Positions 61,108 through 64,000 of a DNA stretch of 64,000 nt are shown one piece after another. Position 1 is the first letter of the stretch; each line of letters begins with the position of its first letter. The notes under the pieces are model-generated. The model saw only the letters and a list, made by a program, of their open reading frames with translations. It had not been told where the DNA came from and ran no database searches. Source of the DNA: Rhineura floridana (taxonomy: Eukaryota; Chordata; Lepidosauria; Squamata; Rhineuridae); NCBI RefSeq assembly GCF_030035675.1, contig NC_084482.1:221239943-221303942 (forward strand). Reading direction: 5' to 3'. Position numbers and translations under genes: made by a program.

Positions 61108-62241
61108 AAGGATTTAGTTTTCTCCAACAAGGGACTTAGCTTATTTAAATGTTGAGGGCTGGTTTTGGGGGGTATTTTTGTTTTGCAAGCTTGCATGGAA
61201 GTTAGCTGAGTTTTAATTGGTGCGTTCAATAGCTTGAATAAAGGGTTAAAATTCATTCTCTTTGTTAAAACAGGTTTAAAATTCTTTATATTCTTTGGTT
61301 TCTTCATTTTGTTAGCCCTCCGGTAAGCCCGATGCAAAGACGTAGCGTTTTTTGCTTTCAGTTCTGACTTCCGTGTCGAGCATTCTCGAATAGCTGGGGT
61401 AGCAGAGGTGGAGTCAGGGGGGTTTAGTTCCTCCGACAAAAGCGGCCCCAAAGACTTAATCAGAGTACTGAGTAGACTATTTGTTTCAGCTAGGTAGGCT
61501 TTTATCAAACTCAGTTCTTCGGTAACAGCTATTCCCCAGCCTAATGACGGCAGGTTCAGTCCTGTCATACTCTGCTGTGTTGAAAATTTATTTGTGGACT
61601 GATTCTCTGGATGGGCACACCTAGGTTCTTGTGATTCATTTATATCATCTATGGTTAATATTTCTGAAGGAATCTCCTCATCCCTCAGAGTTAGATTGCA
61701 ATTAAAGCCTGCATCCTGTAATTCTTCACCCAGGCTTTTACTATGATTATCCTCCTTAGGTAGCTTGATTGTTAGTTGATGGTCTAATGACCAATCATGT
61801 TGGAATAGCGGCTGGGGGTCATCGTTTGCATTGTTTGTTGATAAGGACTGGGAATAGTGAATAGTAAAGTTTGGTGGAAAGAATTATCAGAGCTTGAGAT
61901 AGTTGAGATGGTTCAGGGGGGGTTCCCTTCCCCCAAGGAGATACCTAGGGGGGTCTTCCGGTTCTGGTCCCGGTAAGACGCTTTCTTCTTCAGCTCTAAT
62001 CTCAGCTCCCTTAGTTTACAACTTGTAATCTTTTAATTCCTACCTGCCTTCTGGCAATAGAGATGGCAGGATGCTTAAAGACTTGGCGATTAGCCCAACA
62101 TTGTTAATTCTACTTCAAAGCTAATGGGTAGCAGTAATTAAGATAACAACCTGACTCCCTCCACAGAGCGTATGCTAAAGGAGCAGGAGAAATAGGACAT
62201 CAAAGCAAAATACTTATGTCCCTGCTACATGACCCCTGAAT
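61108..62241 (-). mobile_element. Second Ingi/Vingi-like LINE, 5' piece
   Basis: Continuation of the element at 54206-55489 on the far side of the L1, starting with the right TSD (61108-61123). The minus strand is open from about 61880 down to the L1 site; the first Met gives 61568-61092 (MTGLNLPSLGWGIAV), Lys-rich near KMKKPKNIKNFK. The frame runs into the L1 boundary at LEKTKSL, so the L1 cut an ORF1-like gene. 61890-62241 is unassigned and may be 5' UTR. No known domain recognised. Confidence 0.5.
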
Positions 62242-63319
62242 AAGAACATAAGAATATAAGAACATAAGAAGAGCCTGCTGGATCAGGCCAGTGGCCCATC
62301 TAGTCCAGCATCTTGTTCTCACAGTGGCCAACCAGGTGCCTGGGGGAAGTCCGCAAGCAGGACCCGAGTGCAAGAACACTTTCCCCTCCTGAGGCTTCCG
62401 GCAACTGGTTTTCAGAAGCATGCTGCCTCTGACTAGGGTGGCAGAGCACAGCCATCATGGCTAGTAGCCATTGATAGCCCTGTCCTCCATGAATTTGTCC
62501 AATCTTCTTTTAAAGCCATCCAAGCTGGTGGCCATTACTGCGTCTTGTGGGAGCAAATTCCATAGTTTAACTATGCGCGGGGTAAAGAAGTACTTCCTTT
62601 TGTCTGTCCTGAATCTTCCAACATTCAGCTTCTTTGAATGTCCACAAGTTCTAGTATTATGAGAGAGGGAGAAGAACTTTTCTCTATCCACATTCTCAAT
62701 GCCATGCATCATTTTATACACTTCTATCACGTCTCCTCTGACCCGCCTTTTCTCTAAACTACAAAGCCCCAAATTCTGCAACCTTGCCTCGTAAGGGAGT
62801 CGCTCCATTCCCTTGATCATTCTGGTTGCCCTCTTCTGAACCTTTTCCAACTCTATAATACCCTTTTGGAGATGAGGCGACCAGAACGGTACACAGTATT
62901 CCAAATGCAGGCGCACCATAGATTTATACAACAGTATTATGATATCGGCTGTTTTATTTTCAATACCTTTCCTAATTATCCCTAGCATGGAATCTGCCTT
63001 TTTCACAGCTGCCGCACACTGGGTCGACATTTTCATCATGCTGTCCACTACAACCCCGAGGTCTCTCTCCTGGTCGGTCACCGCCAGTTAAGACCGCATG
63101 AGCGTATATGTGAAATTCAGATTTTTTGCTCCAATATGCATAATTTTACACTTGTTTATATTGAATTGCATTTGCCATTTTTCCACCCATTCACTCAGTT
63201 TGGAGAGGTCTATTTGGAGTTCTTCGCAATCCCTCTTTGTTTTAACAACCCTGAACAATTTAGTGTCATCAGCAAACTTGGCCACTTGACTGCTCACTCC
63301 TAATTCTAGGTCATTAATG
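62242..63319 (-). mobile_element. CR1 LINE, 5'-truncated
   Basis: Minus-strand RT from before FADD (63297-63088) to the C-terminus (63081-62461, ending EDRAINGY). One nonsense codon (TAA for the usual GAA) at about 63086-63088 separates the two frames. The 3' end carries ACATAAGAATATAAGAACAT repeats. Closest in sequence to the copy at 1-773, for example in the CAACCTTGCCTC block. Cut at 63319 by an L1. Confidence 0.92.
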
Positions 63320-64000
63320 GGACTTCCCAGGAGGATCCCTATGCCTGTGCAGCCTCCGAAATGGGCTCCTGTCTTGGATGAAACTTATTGAGCTTTAAAT
63401 CCAGTCAAAAGGGTCTTTTTTGACTGGGGATAACTTCTTCCAGATAAGGAAGAAACGTGAGATTTTCCACATAGCTTTGTTGTGAGTATTGGAGACTGGA
63501 ATTCGTCAGAAAGAAGGTCTTTCAGCAGCTCGGACGGAGAGAGGATTTCTAGCTAGCTCAGCTGAATAAGTGATCCATTTTTTTTCTTTTTAAAGAAAAC
63601 GGACTAACAGGCAAATATTCTCCTGTCTATGCTCATTATTTTCTTATCTATACAGCTAAAGAGATTTGTCAGAGGATCAGTAATTAAGAAAACCTGGGTG
63701 AGCCAAAACTTTCCTTCTCTTTACTCACGGAATTAAGGGGGAAGAAAATAAAAATAGCCTATCTTTTTTTTATTGCAAAAAGCTGACTTGGAAAATAGCA
63801 TTATAAAGATTACAACGGATGAGGGGTTTCTGACTGGAAGAGATAAGAAAAATCTTTTTGATCTATAAGATTTTTGTGTAATATAAGTCTGGGACTATTT
63901 TTCCTGTTCTACTTTTTTTTTTTTGACGAATCTGCACATTCTTTCTGTTACTAGTCATTTGGACGCTGTGAACTAAAGCTGTTTTTGTACTTCTGGACAT
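63320..64000 (+). mobile_element. L1 LINE 5' UTR, continues past the window
   Basis: Starts GGACTTCCCAGGAGGATCCC directly at the cut in CR1. GATTTTCCACATAGCTTTGT and AAACCTGGGTGAGCCAAAAC match the 5' UTR of the L1 at 55506-61107, diverged enough to be another subfamily. It is on the opposite strand. Since its 5' end is present it may be full length; ORF1 would follow beyond the window. Confidence 0.8.

Overview
The window looks like nuclear DNA of a squamate reptile (lizard or snake). It holds many CR1, L2, L1, BovB/RTE and Ingi/Vingi-like LINEs, tRNA-derived SINEs including a Sauria-type SINE, reptile hAT-type MITEs, and a cluster of KRAB C2H2 zinc-finger (KRAB-ZNF) genes in the squamate style. 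No tRNA, rRNA, CRISPR or prokaryotic feature was found.

The backbone is a tandem array of three KRAB-ZNF units, all on the + strand, about 20 kb each and heavily overwritten by transposons. Unit A (about 4.57-21.59 kb) keeps the intron, an intact 25-finger ZNF exon (14533-16832) and the 3' flank; its 5' exons are not in the window, their expected place being taken by a CR1 and a Ty3/Gypsy fossil. Unit B (about 23.3-41.14 kb) has a leader exon (23674-23844), a 127-nt KRAB-A exon (24854-24980) and a ZNF exon (from 30127) split by a CR1 at 30732-32652. Unit C (about 44.16 kb to the window end) has the same leader exon (44661-44831) and KRAB exon (45928-46054), but its ZNF exon is not in the window: an Ingi/Vingi-like LINE, a full-length L1, a CR1 and the 5' end of another L1 occupy the last 10 kb.

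The exon phases agree throughout. The leader exon ends in phase 0, KRAB-A goes from phase 0 to phase 1, and the ZNF exon starts in phase 1 at a CAGCAG tandem acceptor. In unit B this gives one uninterrupted predicted frame running leader, KRAB, five fingers, then the CR1 reverse transcriptase to its natural stop: about 836 residues, a KRAB-zinc finger-RT chimera. It is the most striking object here. Whether it is expressed or merely young cannot be told from sequence.

Presence or absence of insertions between paralogues orders events. The Vingi-like insertion with its target-site duplication (TSD) is shared by A and C but missing from B. A 136-bp hAT MITE is shared by A and C, where B lacks the region. 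A Sauria-type SINE is shared by A and B. The large L2 and small L2 of A, the solo LTR of A, and the L1 and small L2 of B came after duplication. CR1 entered the A/B and B/C intergenic stretches independently, a few hundred bases apart and in the same orientation.
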